Source: Rhodococcus opacus
Lineage (GTDB): Bacteria; Actinomycetota; Actinomycetes; Mycobacteriales; Mycobacteriaceae
Reading direction: 5' to 3'
DNA length: 64,000 bases
Assembly (NCBI RefSeq): GCF_012396235.1
Contig: NZ_JAAXPA010000006.1
Span: forward strand, 186,001-250,000
The position numbers were made by a program, and so were the translations under genes. Shown here one piece after another: positions 50,262-62,616 of this stretch (positions are counted from its first letter, which is position 1; each line of letters opens with the position of its first letter). A model generated the notes under the pieces. The model saw nothing but the letters and a program-made list of their open reading frames with translations, ran no database searches and had not been told where the DNA came from.

Positions 50262-51074
50262 TCAGTCACCCGTTCCGACGGATTGCTGCGCTTCGATCCG
50301 CGCGACCGCGTCGGCGAGTTCGAGCGCCACGGCCTCGAACCGCTCGGGTGCGAGGCGGTACTCCGGCCCGGATACACAGATCGACGCGACGATCCGGTTG
50401 GTGACCTTGCTCCGCACCGGCACGGCGATGGAATTGAGCCCCGCTTCGAGTTCCTCGGCCGTGGACGCCCACCCTCGCGACCGCACGCGCTCGAGTTCGA
50501 CGTCGAACGCCCGGAAGTCGGTGATCGTGTTGGGAGTGAGCGGGCTCAAGTGCGGCCCCAGCCGGCTCCGGAGCTGGCCGGACGTCAATTCCGAGACCAG
50601 GACCTTGCCGGTCGCGGTCGCGTGCGCCGGGGTCACCTGACCCACCCACGTACGCAGCGCGACGTGGCGATCACTGCGGGCCTCGAGCACGTTGAGGGTC
50701 GCCGCACCGTCCAGCACGGCGAGGTTGACCGTCTCCCCGAAGGCGTCGGCCAGGCGGTCGCACTCCGGCTGCGCAACCTCGACGAGCCCGCTCTGCGCGA
50801 CCGTGGCCTCAGCCAATCGCACCACCGCGAATCCGAGCTGATACTTGCCGCGGACACCCGCTTCCTCCACGAATCCTCGTTGCTGCAGCGATGCGATCAG
50901 GCGTGACACGGTCGATTTGTGCACGCCGAGCCGCACGGCGATCTCCGAGGCGCCGACACGGCCTTCTGCCGCGACGATCTCGAGTACGTCGATGGCGCGT
51001 TCCACCGCGTGCACGGTCTTCGCCTTTCCTTCCGTTCCCTGGGCCGCGGGCGCCGTTGCCTCGGATTCACTCAT
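50262..51074 (-). CDS. IclR-family transcriptional regulator 1
   Basis: The 270-residue protein has an N-terminal winged helix (ERAIDVLEIVAAEGRVGASEIAVRLGVHKSTVSRLIASLQQRGFV, about 25-69) and a C-terminal IclR effector domain with the TATGKVLVSEL and VSGPEYRLAPERFEAV motifs. It lies between the betaine demethylase operon and the Rieske ferredoxin genes. Both flanking promoters carry the tandem GTTGC-N7-GCAAC sites, which fit a dimer-of-dimers IclR protein. Glycine betaine or a demethylation intermediate is the likely effector; this is inference. Confidence 0.87.
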   Translation of the reverse strand: MSESEATAPAAQGTEGKAKTVHAVERAIDVLEIVAAEGRVGASEIAVRLGVHKSTVSRLIASLQQRGFVEEAGVRGKYQLGFAVVRLAEATVAQSGLVEVAQPECDRLADAFGETVNLAVLDGAATLNVLEARSDRHVALRTWVGQVTPAHATATGKVLVSELTSGQLRSRLGPHLSPLTPNTITDFRAFDVELERVRSRGWASTAEELEAGLNSIAVPVRSKVTNRIVASICVSGPEYRLAPERFEAVALELADAVARIEAQQSVGTGD

Positions 51075-51160
51075 GCCCCGAGGTTATGCCCACCGACTTC
51101 GGGAACGCAGTTTTTACACGCGAATGCTTGACACCGTGGGGCAGCACCGGAGAGCATTGT

Positions 51161-51196
51161 GTTGCACACCTTGCAAGTCGTCGCGCATAGCGCAAC
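51161..51196. promoter_or_regulatory. Tandem IclR-type operator before the Rieske ferredoxin genes
   Basis: GTTGC-N7-GCAAG (51161-51177) and GTCGC-N7-GCAAC (51180-51196) lie 19 bases apart, as in the copy at 50070-50105. The pair sits between the divergent IclR 1 and ferredoxin genes and could control both. The start codon of the ferredoxin gene is 50 bases downstream. Confidence 0.6.
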
Positions 51197-51245
51197 AACC
51201 GCTCCACAACTTGTCCTTCCTCCCCGACGCTTTCGGAGGTATCGA

Positions 51246-51617
51246 GTGATTCTCGATAACGATTCCCCAGTTGTGACCCACCCCGGCGCCACGGCCTTCC
51301 CCGTGTGCGAACTCGTGACACTGCCCGTGGGCGAAGTCGTCACGGTGACCCCGCCGGGCATGGCTGCCATCTCCGTCTTCCACACCTCCGACGGTCTGTA
51401 TGCCATCGACGACACCTGCACCCATCAGGACGCCTCCCTCGCCGACGGCTGGGTCGAAGGCTGCACCGTCGAGTGCCCGCTCCACGAAGCGTGCTTCGAC
51501 CTGCGCACCGGAGTGCCGTCGGGTCCGCCGGCCAAGATCGCAGTCCGCACACACGATGTGTCGATCGTCGACGGCACCGTGCTGCTTCATCTCGAAGAGA
51601 AGGGCGACGCCCGATGA
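51246..51617 (+). CDS. Rieske-type 2Fe-2S ferredoxin
   Basis: Start GTG 51246 follows GGAGGT at 7 bases. The 123-residue protein carries CTHQDASLADG and CPLHEACFD, the Cys-x-His and Cys-x2-His ligands of a bis-His 2Fe-2S cluster, in a Rieske fold (about 55-80). GVPSGPPAKIAVRTHDV is the usual closing strand. Such ferredoxins pass electrons from an FAD reductase to a Rieske oxygenase. The reductase gene overlaps its stop (ATGA). The likely recipient is the GbcA-like oxygenase, which shares the operator pattern. Confidence 0.88.
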   Translation: MILDNDSPVVTHPGATAFPVCELVTLPVGEVVTVTPPGMAAISVFHTSDGLYAIDDTCTHQDASLADGWVEGCTVECPLHEACFDLRTGVPSGPPAKIAVRTHDVSIVDGTVLLHLEEKGDAR

Positions 51618-52792
51618 ACACTGTCCCGAATTCCATTGTGGTACTAGGTGCTTCACTCGCCGGATTGTCGGCGGTCCGCGCACTGCGCGAGAAGGGATAC
51701 GCAGGTCGCCTCGTCGTGGCCGGGAGCGAGCAGTCCCTGCCCTACGACCGGCCGCCCCTGTCCAAGGAATTTCTCACCGGCGACCTGACCGACGAGGACC
51801 TCCTGTTGATGAACAGCGACGACGACACACTCGACGTCGAATGGCGCATGAACCGAACGGCCACCGGTCTGGTTCGCTCCCCCGACGGGATCCACCGCGT
51901 CACGTTCGACGACGGGTCCCACTTCGACGCCGATGCCGTCGTCGTCGCGACGGGCGCGCGCGCCCGGACCCTGCCCGGACACTCCGGCCTCGCCGGCGTG
52001 CACACGCTCAGGTCGGTCGACGACGCACGCGCACTGCGGGATTCGCTGTCACGTGCGCAGAACCTCGTCATCGTGGGAGCCGGCTTCATCGGAGCGGAGG
52101 TGGCCTCCAGCGCGGCCGGCATGAGCCTGAACGTCACCGTCGTCGAGGCCTCGCCCACGCCCCTCGCCGGCCCGCTCGGCATCGAACTCGGGGCGATCTG
52201 CGCAGGACAGCATGCCGCACACGGCGTCCGGCTCCTCACCGGGGCAGTCGTCTCCGCACTGCTCGGTAACGACGCGGTCGAAGCCGTCCAACTGAGTGAC
52301 GGAACGATCCTCCCCGCGGACGCCGTGGTGGTCGGAATCGGGGCCGTCCCCAATGTCGAATGGGCAAGCGATTCGGAACTGATGATCGAAGACGGTTTCC
52401 TCACCGACTCGTCGTGCCGCACGAACGTGCCCGGCGTGTACGCGATCGGCGACTGCGCACGGACTTTCGACGACGCCCACCAGGTGCACCACCGAAGCGA
52501 GCACTGGAGCAACGCCGTCGCACAGGCCGCCACCGTCGCCGACACGATCATGGCCACACCGTCCGGGCCCGCCGCGATCCCGTACTTCTGGTCCCACCAG
52601 TACGGCAAGATGCTGCAGTTCGCCGGGACGAGACACAGCACCGACGAGGTCCGATTCGTCGACGGCGACCCCGGAACCGGTACGTTCGTGGCCACCTACG
52701 ACCGGGACGGCGACACCGTCGGCGTCTTCGCGATGAACAGTCCCCGGCTGTTCACCCGGTACAAGAAGCAACTCGCCAGGTCGCGGGCCTGA
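51614..52792 (+). CDS. NAD(P)H:ferredoxin reductase (oxygenase-coupled FAD type)
   Basis: The 392-residue protein has two dinucleotide folds: IVVLGASLAGLSAVRALREKGY (about 8-29) for FAD and NLVIVGAGFIGAEVASSAAG (about 149-168) for NAD(P)H. YDRPPLSKEFLTG near 44-56, GVYAIGDCA and the HWSNAVAQA segment are typical of BphA4/rubredoxin-reductase-like enzymes. It should reduce the Rieske ferredoxin encoded just before it. The gene ends 9 bp from the convergent IclR 2 gene. Confidence 0.9.
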   Translation: MNTVPNSIVVLGASLAGLSAVRALREKGYAGRLVVAGSEQSLPYDRPPLSKEFLTGDLTDEDLLLMNSDDDTLDVEWRMNRTATGLVRSPDGIHRVTFDDGSHFDADAVVVATGARARTLPGHSGLAGVHTLRSVDDARALRDSLSRAQNLVIVGAGFIGAEVASSAAGMSLNVTVVEASPTPLAGPLGIELGAICAGQHAAHGVRLLTGAVVSALLGNDAVEAVQLSDGTILPADAVVVGIGAVPNVEWASDSELMIEDGFLTDSSCRTNVPGVYAIGDCARTFDDAHQVHHRSEHWSNAVAQAATVADTIMATPSGPAAIPYFWSHQYGKMLQFAGTRHSTDEVRFVDGDPGTGTFVATYDRDGDTVGVFAMNSPRLFTRYKKQLARSRA

Positions 52793-52800
52793 TGCCGGCG

Positions 52801-53601
52801 CTACGAGACGGCATAGCCCAATCGGCTGCTGATCTGCTGGGACGTGTCGAGTGCGGCGCGGGCGACGTCCTCGAACCGTTCCGGCAGCAGCCGGTAGGCG
52901 GGGCCGGACACACTCAGAGCAGCAATCATTTTCGACGTGTAGTCCCGGATCGGGACGGACACCGCGTTCAGCCCGAGTTCGAGTTCCTCCTCGGATTCCG
53001 CCCACCCCCGCTCGCGAATGGTTTTCAGCGATTCCACGAGCGCAGGCACATCGGTGAGAGTTTTCTCCGTGAGAGCAATCGGAGTTTCTCCCACCCGCTC
53101 CGCGAGTTCGCTGTCGGACAATTCCGTCAGCAACAACTTTCCACTCGCCGTCGCATGTGCCGGGCTGCTCTGACCCACCCAGGTATTGGTACCGACGCCG
53201 GACGGACCGTCCGCTTTGACGATGCTCACCGATCGATTGCCGTCGAGTATCGACACATTGACGCTCTCTCCGACAGTTTCCGCCAGTTCGGCGCACAATT
53301 CCTGACTCTGCCGCACCAGATCGCCGTCCGGCGACGCGGTGCGGGCCAGACGGACGATGGAATTGCCGAGCTGGAATTTTCCCCGGTTCTTCAATTGGGC
53401 GACGTAACCTCGCGAATCCAGAACGGCGACGAGGCGCGACGCGGTCGACTTGTGGACACCCAGCTCGTCGGCGATTTCCGTGACGCCGGCGGTACCGAGC
53501 CTGGCCAGGATTTCGAGTACCGCCAGCGCGCGGTCCACTGACTGCACAGCGCCGGACGGCCGGCTCCGATCTCCATTCGAGTTATCGTCCAATTCAGTCA
53601 T
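52801..53601 (-). CDS. IclR-family transcriptional regulator 2
   Basis: This 266-residue regulator has the winged helix SVDRALAVLEILARLGTAGVTEIADELGVHKSTASRLVAVLDSRGYV (about 21-67) and the IclR effector domain with TASGKLLLTEL and VSGPAYRLLPERFEDV. It is clearly paralogous to IclR 1 in the same window. It is divergent from dimethylglycine oxidase across a 339-bp region with several inverted repeats and so may control that gene or the reductase unit. Confidence 0.86.
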   Translation of the reverse strand: MTELDDNSNGDRSRPSGAVQSVDRALAVLEILARLGTAGVTEIADELGVHKSTASRLVAVLDSRGYVAQLKNRGKFQLGNSIVRLARTASPDGDLVRQSQELCAELAETVGESVNVSILDGNRSVSIVKADGPSGVGTNTWVGQSSPAHATASGKLLLTELSDSELAERVGETPIALTEKTLTDVPALVESLKTIRERGWAESEEELELGLNAVSVPIRDYTSKMIAALSVSGPAYRLLPERFEDVARAALDTSQQISSRLGYAVS

Positions 53602-53690
53602 CGCGACTTCAGGATAGGCGACATCACCGTGCGACGGTTACCTCCATCCACACCCGGTTCCGCGTCATCACCGTCGCGCACGGTGCACAT

Positions 53691-53710
53691 TTCCGCGGTC
53701 GATCGCGGAA
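53691..53710. promoter_or_regulatory. Inverted repeats in the IclR 2/dimethylglycine oxidase gap
   Basis: TTCCGCG-N6-CGCGGAA (53691-53710) is a perfect inverted repeat; GAATT-N6-AATTC follows at 53741-53756. Both lie in the 339-bp gap between two divergent genes (53602-53940), which holds no gene I can support. They are candidate operators for IclR 2. Confidence 0.4.
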
Positions 53711-53787
53711 TTGCTGCTATTTCCTCAACCAATCATCGTGGAATTACCCGCAATTCGGGGTTGACCCCCTTACTCTTCCCGACCTAA

Positions 53788-57022
<3,235 letters not shown>

Positions 57023-57026
<4 letters not shown>

Positions 57027-57916
57027 CCAGAAGCCTCGGTGGCGCCGAACTCGCCACCTCCATCCGCAACGACGCGTCCGTCGCCGCCGCAGCCCTCGCC
57101 GAAATCGGGGTCCGGCCCAAGCTGGCGGTCGTGCAGGCCACCGACGACGAATCGACCGCCTGGTACGTGCGTTCCATCGCGTCGGCCGCGAAACGCACCG
57201 GAATCCTCTGCGACATCGTCGATCTCGGCGCCGCGGCGTCGACCGAGCAGATCCGCAGCACGCTCGTCGAACTCGGCCACGACCCGGACGTCCACGGAAT
57301 CATCCTGCAGACACCCCTGCCGGACGGAACCGACCTCGACGCCCTCCGGGAGGCGATCAACCCCGCCAAGGACGTCGACGGCGCGAACCCGGTCAGCCTC
57401 GGCCGCCTCGTCGCGCGTCTGCCCGCGTTCGCGCCCGCCACCGCACAGGCCGTGATCGCCCTCCTCGATCACCACGGAATCTCCCCGCACGGCAGGACGG
57501 CCGCGGTGGTCGGCAGATCGACGGTCGTCGGAAGTCCCGTCGCGCATCTGCTCGTGCAGCGCAACGCGACGGTGACCGTCTGCCACCGGCACACCACCGA
57601 CCTCGCCGCCGGCACCCGTGACGCCGACATCCTCGTCGTCGCCGTCGGCATTCCCGGACTGATCACCGCCGACCACGTCGCCGACGGCGCCGTCGTCATC
57701 GATGTCGGGACCACCGCGACCGCGGACGGCCGACTGCTCGGTGACGTCGACGCCGCGGCCGTCGACGGCCGGGCGGACGCGCTGACCCCGGTCCCCGGCG
57801 GGGTGGGACCGGTGACCACGGCGTTGCTGCTCAATCACACGGTCGACGCCGCCGCGACCCAGTACGCCCAGACTCGATCGGACTCCCTGCTCGCCGGGTT
57901 CCGTAGCAGCGTCTGA
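57023..57916 (+). CDS. folD: Methylene-THF dehydrogenase (FolD family) without the catalytic lysine
   Basis: The 297-residue protein has the usual FolD layout: folate-binding N-domain with ILQTPLPDGTDL (about 93-104) and PAKDVDGANPVSLG, then the NADP-binding domain with VVGRSTVVGSPVAHLL (about 165-180) and TPVPGGVGPVTTALLLNHTV. The folate-site motif is normally Tyr-x3-Lys; here Tyr48 is followed by Ile52. The lysine is, from published mutants as I recall them, essential for cyclohydrolase but less so for dehydrogenase activity. So it is probably a monofunctional dehydrogenase, with the adjacent FchA-like protein doing the hydrolysis. The ATG overlaps the upstream stop. Confidence 0.85.
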
Positions 57917-57971
57917 CTCCGTCTCCACCCCTTGACCCGCTCGTCCAGCCTGAAATAGCATGGGCCCATTC

Positions 57972-57981
57972 TGATATATCA
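57972..57981. promoter_or_regulatory. TGATATATCA operator, copy 2 (purU)
   Basis: TGATATATCAGTTC lies 64 bases before the purU ATG in the 128-bp gap behind folD. It is identical to copies 1 and 3 over 13 bases. Confidence 0.65.
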
Positions 57982-58044
57982 GTTCGCTCGGACTGACACC
58001 TTAAGTAGTGACACCATAACCAGTCCGGCATCGAGGAGACCCAC

Positions 58045-58893
58045 ATGACCCAGACCTTCACCCTGACGCTCAGCTGCGCTCAGCGTCCCGGGATCGTTCA
58101 CGCAGTCAGCTCCTTTCTCTTCGAGCAGAACTGCGATATCGCCGAGCATCAGCAGTTCGACGACACCCGGAGCGACGCATTCTTCCTCCGCACGTCGTTC
58201 GTGTCGGCGGAAGATGTCGACATCGAGCGCCTCACGGCGGAATTCGGGAGCGTCGCCGCGAAATTCGGCATGACGTTCAACTTCAACGGCAGCGACCTGC
58301 CCCGGGTGATCGTGATGGTCTCCAAGATGGGTCACTGCCTCAACGACCTCATCTTCCGCTGGCGAGCAGGCAACCTCGGCGCCGAACTCGTCGCCGTCGT
58401 CTCCAATCACGAGGTGCTGCGACCGATGGCCGAGGCCGCCGGGCTGCCGTTCGTCCACGTCCCGGTCACACCGACCACCAAGCCGCAGGCCGAGGCCCGG
58501 CTGCTCGAACTCGTCGAGGAGTTCGACGCGGATCTCGTGGTCCTCGCCCGGTACATGCAGGTGCTGTCGGACGACGCGTGCCGCGCGCTACGCGGACGGG
58601 CCATCAACATCCACCACTCGTTCCTGCCCGGTTTCAAGGGCGCCAAGCCCTACCACCAGGCGTTCGATCGCGGCGTCAAGCAGGTGGGGGCCACCGCCCA
58701 CTACGTGACACCCGATCTGGACGAGGGTCCCATCATCGAGCAGGAAGTCATCCGCATCGACCACTCCTTCGACCCGGCGCGACTCGCCACGGTCGGGCAG
58801 GACGCCGAGGCCCTCGCGCTGTCGCGGGCCGTGCGCTGGCACTGCGAGAACCGCGTCCTGCTGCACGGTCATCGGACGGTCGTCTTCAGCTGA
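58045..58893 (+). CDS. purU: Formyltetrahydrofolate deformylase
   Basis: The 282-residue protein has an N-terminal ACT domain (TLTLSCAQRPGIVHAVSSFLFEQNCDIAEHQQF, about 5-37) and a formyl-transferase-like catalytic domain with VLARYMQVLSD (about 168-178) and NIHHSFLPGFKGAKPYHQAF (about 191-210). The catalytic His-His-Ser and late Asp (TPDLDEGPIIEQ) are present. It hydrolyses 10-formyl-THF to formate and THF, so it releases the one-carbon surplus from betaine demethylation and regenerates THF. GAGGAGAC precedes the ATG. A family 2 palindrome follows the stop. Confidence 0.92.
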   Translation: MTQTFTLTLSCAQRPGIVHAVSSFLFEQNCDIAEHQQFDDTRSDAFFLRTSFVSAEDVDIERLTAEFGSVAAKFGMTFNFNGSDLPRVIVMVSKMGHCLNDLIFRWRAGNLGAELVAVVSNHEVLRPMAEAAGLPFVHVPVTPTTKPQAEARLLELVEEFDADLVVLARYMQVLSDDACRALRGRAINIHHSFLPGFKGAKPYHQAFDRGVKQVGATAHYVTPDLDEGPIIEQEVIRIDHSFDPARLATVGQDAEALALSRAVRWHCENRVLLHGHRTVVFS

Positions 58894-58903
58894 GGCGCTT
58901 CGC

Positions 58904-58951
58904 GCCCGTGCGCCTTTTTGGTAGCTCCCGCTACCAGAAAGGCGCACGGGC
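58904..58951. repeat. Palindrome, family 2 copy b, between convergent purU and GntR genes
   Basis: Arms 58904-58924 and 58931-58951 (21 bases) are complementary apart from one base, around a 6-base loop. The first arm is identical to that of the copy at 3666-3713, while the loops differ, as expected if pairing is maintained by selection. It lies 11 bp past the purU stop and 8 bp before the GntR stop and probably terminates both. Confidence 0.8.
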
Positions 58952-58958
58952 CGGAGGC

Positions 58959-59630
58959 CTACAGCAGGTCGCGGATGGCCTTCTCGAAACCGGCGACGTG
59001 GGCGAGGGTGAGGGACGAGGCAGTGCTCTCGTCGCCGTCGACGATGGCCCGGAGCAGGGACACATGCTCGCGGACGTGGCTGGCGACGTCGGGCAGCCGG
59101 TCGAGGAAGAGGCACCAGATGCGGGTGGCATGCGCGTCGAGGCTGACGAGGATGTCCTCGAGGTGAGGGTTCCCGGACGCCCGGTAGATCTCGCGGTGGA
59201 CGCGCACGTCCTTGCGCAGGACTTCGCGCGGATCTTCGCTGTCGTCTATCTCGGCGATCTCGTCGGCGAGCGCGGTCAGCCGGGCTCGCGCGTCCGGGGA
59301 CGCCGTCCGGGCCGCCCGGGCCGCCGCGGTGGGTTCGAGTTGCTTGCGGATCTCGGAGATGTCGGCGAGGTCGGTCATGTCGACGGCGGTGGCGAACGTG
59401 CCGCGACGCGGGTAGGCGACGACGAGGCGTTCCCGCTCGAGGCGCTTGAGCGCTTCCCGTACCGGTGTCCGGCCGAATCCGAGTTCCTCGGCGAGACGGT
59501 CGTCGTTGATCGGTTCGCCGGGCCGGATGTCCAGCATGACCAGGCGTTCGCGCACGATCTCGTACGCGCGGTCGGCGTTGGTGCCGCCGTTCGACGCCGT
59601 GTCCGCGACCGATGAATGCGCCAGGCTCAT
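58959..59630 (-). CDS. GntR-family (FCD/FadR subfamily) regulator
   Basis: The 223-residue protein has a GntR winged helix (YEIVRERLVMLDIRPGEPINDDRLAEELGFGRTPVREALKRLERERLV, about 23-70) and a helical FCD effector domain with metal-site residues in REVLRKDVRVHREIYRASGN and late HVREHVSLL. The divergent gap to glyA contains TGATATATCAGTT, which recurs before purU and dimethylglycine oxidase. It is therefore the likely regulator of the folate and sarcosine genes, probably a repressor released by a pathway metabolite; glycine, serine or sarcosine are candidates by inference. Confidence 0.87.
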   Translation of the reverse strand: MSLAHSSVADTASNGGTNADRAYEIVRERLVMLDIRPGEPINDDRLAEELGFGRTPVREALKRLERERLVVAYPRRGTFATAVDMTDLADISEIRKQLEPTAAARAARTASPDARARLTALADEIAEIDDSEDPREVLRKDVRVHREIYRASGNPHLEDILVSLDAHATRIWCLFLDRLPDVASHVREHVSLLRAIVDGDESTASSLTLAHVAGFEKAIRDLL

Positions 59631-59698
59631 GTTCCGTCTCCCTGATTTTCCGGAGCTATTGACCTTTGTCCGGTGCTGACCTTACTCTACTTTCCAGT

Positions 59699-59708
59699 TG
59701 ATATATCA
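59699..59708. promoter_or_regulatory. TGATATATCA operator, copy 3 (GntR/glyA divergent region)
   Basis: TGATATATCAGTTC lies 36 bases before the glyA ATG and 69 bases from the GntR start, so a bound repressor could block both promoters. It is the copy closest to a start codon. Confidence 0.68.
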
Positions 59709-59743
59709 GTTCGAAGTCAACTGACCTTCCAGAAAGGCGAACC

Positions 59744-61069
59744 ATGACCGTGGACACCGCACACCTCACCGAGGTGGCAGCAGCGAACCCGACGCTGACT
59801 CATTCGCTCGCCGATCTCGACCCCGCCGTGCACCAGGCGATCGCGGCCGAGCTCGAGCGACAGCAGGGCACCCTGGAAATGATTGCCAGCGAGAACTTCG
59901 CCCCGCTCGCGGTGATGCAGGCGCAGGGGTCGGTACTGACGAACAAGTACGCCGAGGGCTACCCCGGACGCCGCTACTACGGCGGATGCGAGCACGTCGA
60001 CGTCATCGAGCAGCTCGCCATCGACCGCCTCACCGCACTGTTCGGTGCGAAATTCGCCAACGTGCAACCGCACTCCGGAGCGCAGGCCAACGCCGCCGCG
60101 ATGTCGGCACTGCTGAAGCCCGGCGACGGCATCCTCGGCCTGGACCTCGCGCACGGCGGTCACCTCACGCACGGAATGAAGCTGAACTTCTCCGGCAAGC
60201 TCTACGACGTCGCCGCGTACCACGTCCGCGAGGACGACCATCTCGTCGACATGGACGAGGTGGAGCGTCTGGCCCGGGAGCACCGCCCGAAGCTGATCCT
60301 CGCCGGCTGGTCCGCCTACACACGCCAGCTCGACTTCGCCGCGTTCCGTCGCATCGCCGACGAGGTCGGCGCGTACCTCATGGTCGACATGGCGCACTTC
60401 GCCGGACTCGTCGCCGCCGGACTGCATCCCTCCCCCGTCCCGCACGCCCACGTGGTCACGTCGACGACGCACAAGACGCTCGGCGGTCCGCGCGGCGGTG
60501 TCATTCTCACCAACGACGAGGCATTGGCGAAGAAGTTCAACTCCTCGGTGTTTCCCGGTCAGCAGGGTGGTCCGCTCGAGCACGTGATCGCCGGCAAGGC
60601 CGTCTCGTTCAAGCTCGCCGCCGAGCCCGAGTTCCGGGAGCGTCAGGAGCGCACGCTCGCCGGTGCGAAGATCCTCGCCGACCGCCTGCTGCAGGACGAT
60701 TCGCGGGAGGCGGGCATCAACGTCGTGTCCGGCGGCACCGACGTGCATCTGGTGCTGGTGGATCTGCGCAAGTCCGAGCTCGACGGTAAGCAGGCCGAGG
60801 ACCGGTTGCACCGGGTGGGAATCACAGTGAACCGCAACGCGGTCCCGTTCGACCCGCGTCCGCCGATGGTCAGCTCCGGGGTGCGGATCGGTACTCCCGC
60901 GCTCGCGACCCGCGGTTTCGACCTGGACGCGTTCACCGAGGTCGCCGACATCATCAGCTACGCGCTGCGGCCGGCCACCGACGAGGCCGGGCTCGACGAA
61001 CTCCGCAGCCGCGTCGACGCGCTCGCGCTGCGTTTCCCGCTCTACCCCGACCTGACGGAGGCGAACTGA
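59744..61069 (+). CDS. glyA: Serine hydroxymethyltransferase
   Basis: The 441-residue PLP enzyme interconverts glycine plus methylene-THF with serine plus [41 protein letters not shown] (about 44-81) and the PLP lysine in [14 protein letters not shown] (about 240-253) are diagnostic. An N-terminal tail of about 20 residues precedes the conserved region. It is the first gene of a unit with sarcosine oxidase subunits (TGATG overlap with soxB). It uses both products of sarcosine oxidation, so it is probably a pathway-specific copy and the housekeeping glyA lies elsewhere. Confidence 0.93.
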   Translation: MTVDTAHLTEVAAANPTLTHSLADLDPAVHQAIAAELERQQGTLEMIASENFAPLAVMQAQGSVLTNKYAEGYPGRRYYGGCEHVDVIEQLAIDRLTALFGAKFANVQPHSGAQANAAAMSALLKPGDGILGLDLAHGGHLTHGMKLNFSGKLYDVAAYHVREDDHLVDMDEVERLAREHRPKLILAGWSAYTRQLDFAAFRRIADEVGAYLMVDMAHFAGLVAAGLHPSPVPHAHVVTSTTHKTLGGPRGGVILTNDEALAKKFNSSVFPGQQGGPLEHVIAGKAVSFKLAAEPEFRERQERTLAGAKILADRLLQDDSREAGINVVSGGTDVHLVLVDLRKSELDGKQAEDRLHRVGITVNRNAVPFDPRPPMVSSGVRIGTPALATRGFDLDAFTEVADIISYALRPATDEAGLDELRSRVDALALRFPLYPDLTEAN

Positions 61070-62304
61070 TGAGTGCCACCCAGCCCCCCGGCGCGCACCT
61101 GCCCGACCACCCCGACTTCCTGTGGCGCAACCCGGAACCGAAGAAGTCGTACGACGTCGTCATCGTCGGCGGCGGCGGGCACGGCCTCGCCACCGCGCAC
61201 TACCTGGCGAAGAATCACGGCATCACCAATGTCGCGGTGTTGGAGAAGGGCTGGCTCGCGGGCGGCAACATGGCCCGCAACACCACGCTGATCCGGTCGA
61301 ACTATCTGTGGGACGAGAGCGCCAAGATCTACGAGCACGCCCTGAAGTTGTGGGAGGGCCTCGAGGACGATCTCGATTACCCGATCCTGTTCAGCCAGCG
61401 CGGCGTCCTCAATCTCGCGCACAGCCTGCAGGACGTCCGCGACAGCGTCCGCCGGGTGGAGGCGAACAAGCTCAACGGCATCGACGCCGAGTGGGTCGGA
61501 CCCGACGAGGTCAAGAAGCTGTGCCCGCTGGTGAACATCTCGAGCGACATCCGCTACCCCGTCCTCGGCGCGACGTATCAGCCGCGGGCCGGGATCGCCA
61601 AGCACGACTACGTGGCGTGGGGTTTCGCGCGCCGCGCCGACGAGGCGGGCATCGACATCATCCAGAACTGTGAGGTCACCGGGTTCGTCACGGACGGCAA
61701 CAAGGTGACCGGGGTGCGCACCACCCGCGGCGACATCGCCACCGGTCAGGTCGCGCTGTGCGCGGCCGGGCACACCTCGACGCTCACCGACATGCTCGGC
61801 ATCGCCACCCCCGTGCAGTCCCACCCGCTGCAGGCGCTGGTCTCCGAACTGCTCGAGCCGGTGCACCCGACGATCGTGATGTCCAACGCCATCCACGTCT
61901 ACGTCTCGCAGGCGCACAAGGGTGAATTGGTGATGGGCGCCGGTGTCGACTCCTACAACGGGTACGGCCAGCGCGGCGCGTTCCACATCATCGAACGGCA
62001 GATGGCGGCCGCGGTGGAGTTGTTCCCGGTGTTCGCCCGCGCGCATCTGCTGCGCACCTGGGGCGGCATCGTCGATGTGTGCCCCGACGCCTCCCCGATC
62101 GTCGGACGCACCCCGTACGACAACGTGTATCTCAACTGTGGTTGGGGCACCGGCGGTTTCAAGGCCACCCCGGGGTTGGGCTGGTGTCTGGCGGACACCA
62201 TCGCGAACGACGAACCGCACGAGTTCATCGCACCGTTCAGCCTCGACCGGTTCGTCACCGGTGCCCTCGTCGACGAGCACGGCGCCGCGGCCGTCGCCCA
62301 CTGA
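61069..62304 (+). CDS. soxB: Sarcosine oxidase, beta subunit
   Basis: The 411-residue flavoprotein begins its FAD fold at [23 protein letters not shown] (about 29-51). [17 protein letters not shown] (about 65-81) is typical of heterotetrameric sarcosine oxidase beta subunits. His179 in [13 protein letters not shown] corresponds to the histidine that holds FMN covalently in Corynebacterium enzymes. The C-terminal [19 protein letters not shown] and [18 protein letters not shown] are also conserved. With the alpha, gamma and delta subunits it converts sarcosine to glycine and methylene-THF. The ATG overlaps the glyA stop. Confidence 0.93.
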   Translation: MSATQPPGAHLPDHPDFLWRNPEPKKSYDVVIVGGGGHGLATAHYLAKNHGITNVAVLEKGWLAGGNMARNTTLIRSNYLWDESAKIYEHALKLWEGLEDDLDYPILFSQRGVLNLAHSLQDVRDSVRRVEANKLNGIDAEWVGPDEVKKLCPLVNISSDIRYPVLGATYQPRAGIAKHDYVAWGFARRADEAGIDIIQNCEVTGFVTDGNKVTGVRTTRGDIATGQVALCAAGHTSTLTDMLGIATPVQSHPLQALVSELLEPVHPTIVMSNAIHVYVSQAHKGELVMGAGVDSYNGYGQRGAFHIIERQMAAAVELFPVFARAHLLRTWGGIVDVCPDASPIVGRTPYDNVYLNCGWGTGGFKATPGLGWCLADTIANDEPHEFIAPFSLDRFVTGALVDEHGAAAVAH

Positions 62305-62337
62305 TCCCCCGTCGCGCACTGAAATTCAGGAGCCACA

Positions 62338-62616
62338 ATGCAACTCATCGAATGCCCATGGTGCGGGTCCCGTGAGGAAACCGAGTTCCACTACGGCGGC
62401 GAAGCCCACGTCCTGTATCCCGAAGACCCCGAATCGCTGACGGACGAACAATGGGCACATTTCGTGTTCTTCCGCGCGAACCCGAAAGGTCTTTTCGCGG
62501 AACGGTGGAACCACAGCGCCGGCTGCCGGCGCTGGTTCAACGCCGTACGCGACACCGCCACCTACCGATTCCACAGCGTCTACCGCTTGGACGAGCAGAA
62601 GCCGACGATATCGTGA
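62338..62616 (+). CDS. soxD: Sarcosine oxidase, delta subunit
   Basis: The 92-residue protein carries CPWCGSREETEFHYGGEA (6-23) and GCRRWFN (about 62-68), the zinc-binding cysteines and histidine of SoxD. The length is as in the family. It starts 34 bp after soxB with CAGGAGCC before the ATG, and its TGA overlaps the soxA GTG. It is a structural subunit of the heterotetramer. Confidence 0.92.
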   Translation: MQLIECPWCGSREETEFHYGGEAHVLYPEDPESLTDEQWAHFVFFRANPKGLFAERWNHSAGCRRWFNAVRDTATYRFHSVYRLDEQKPTIS

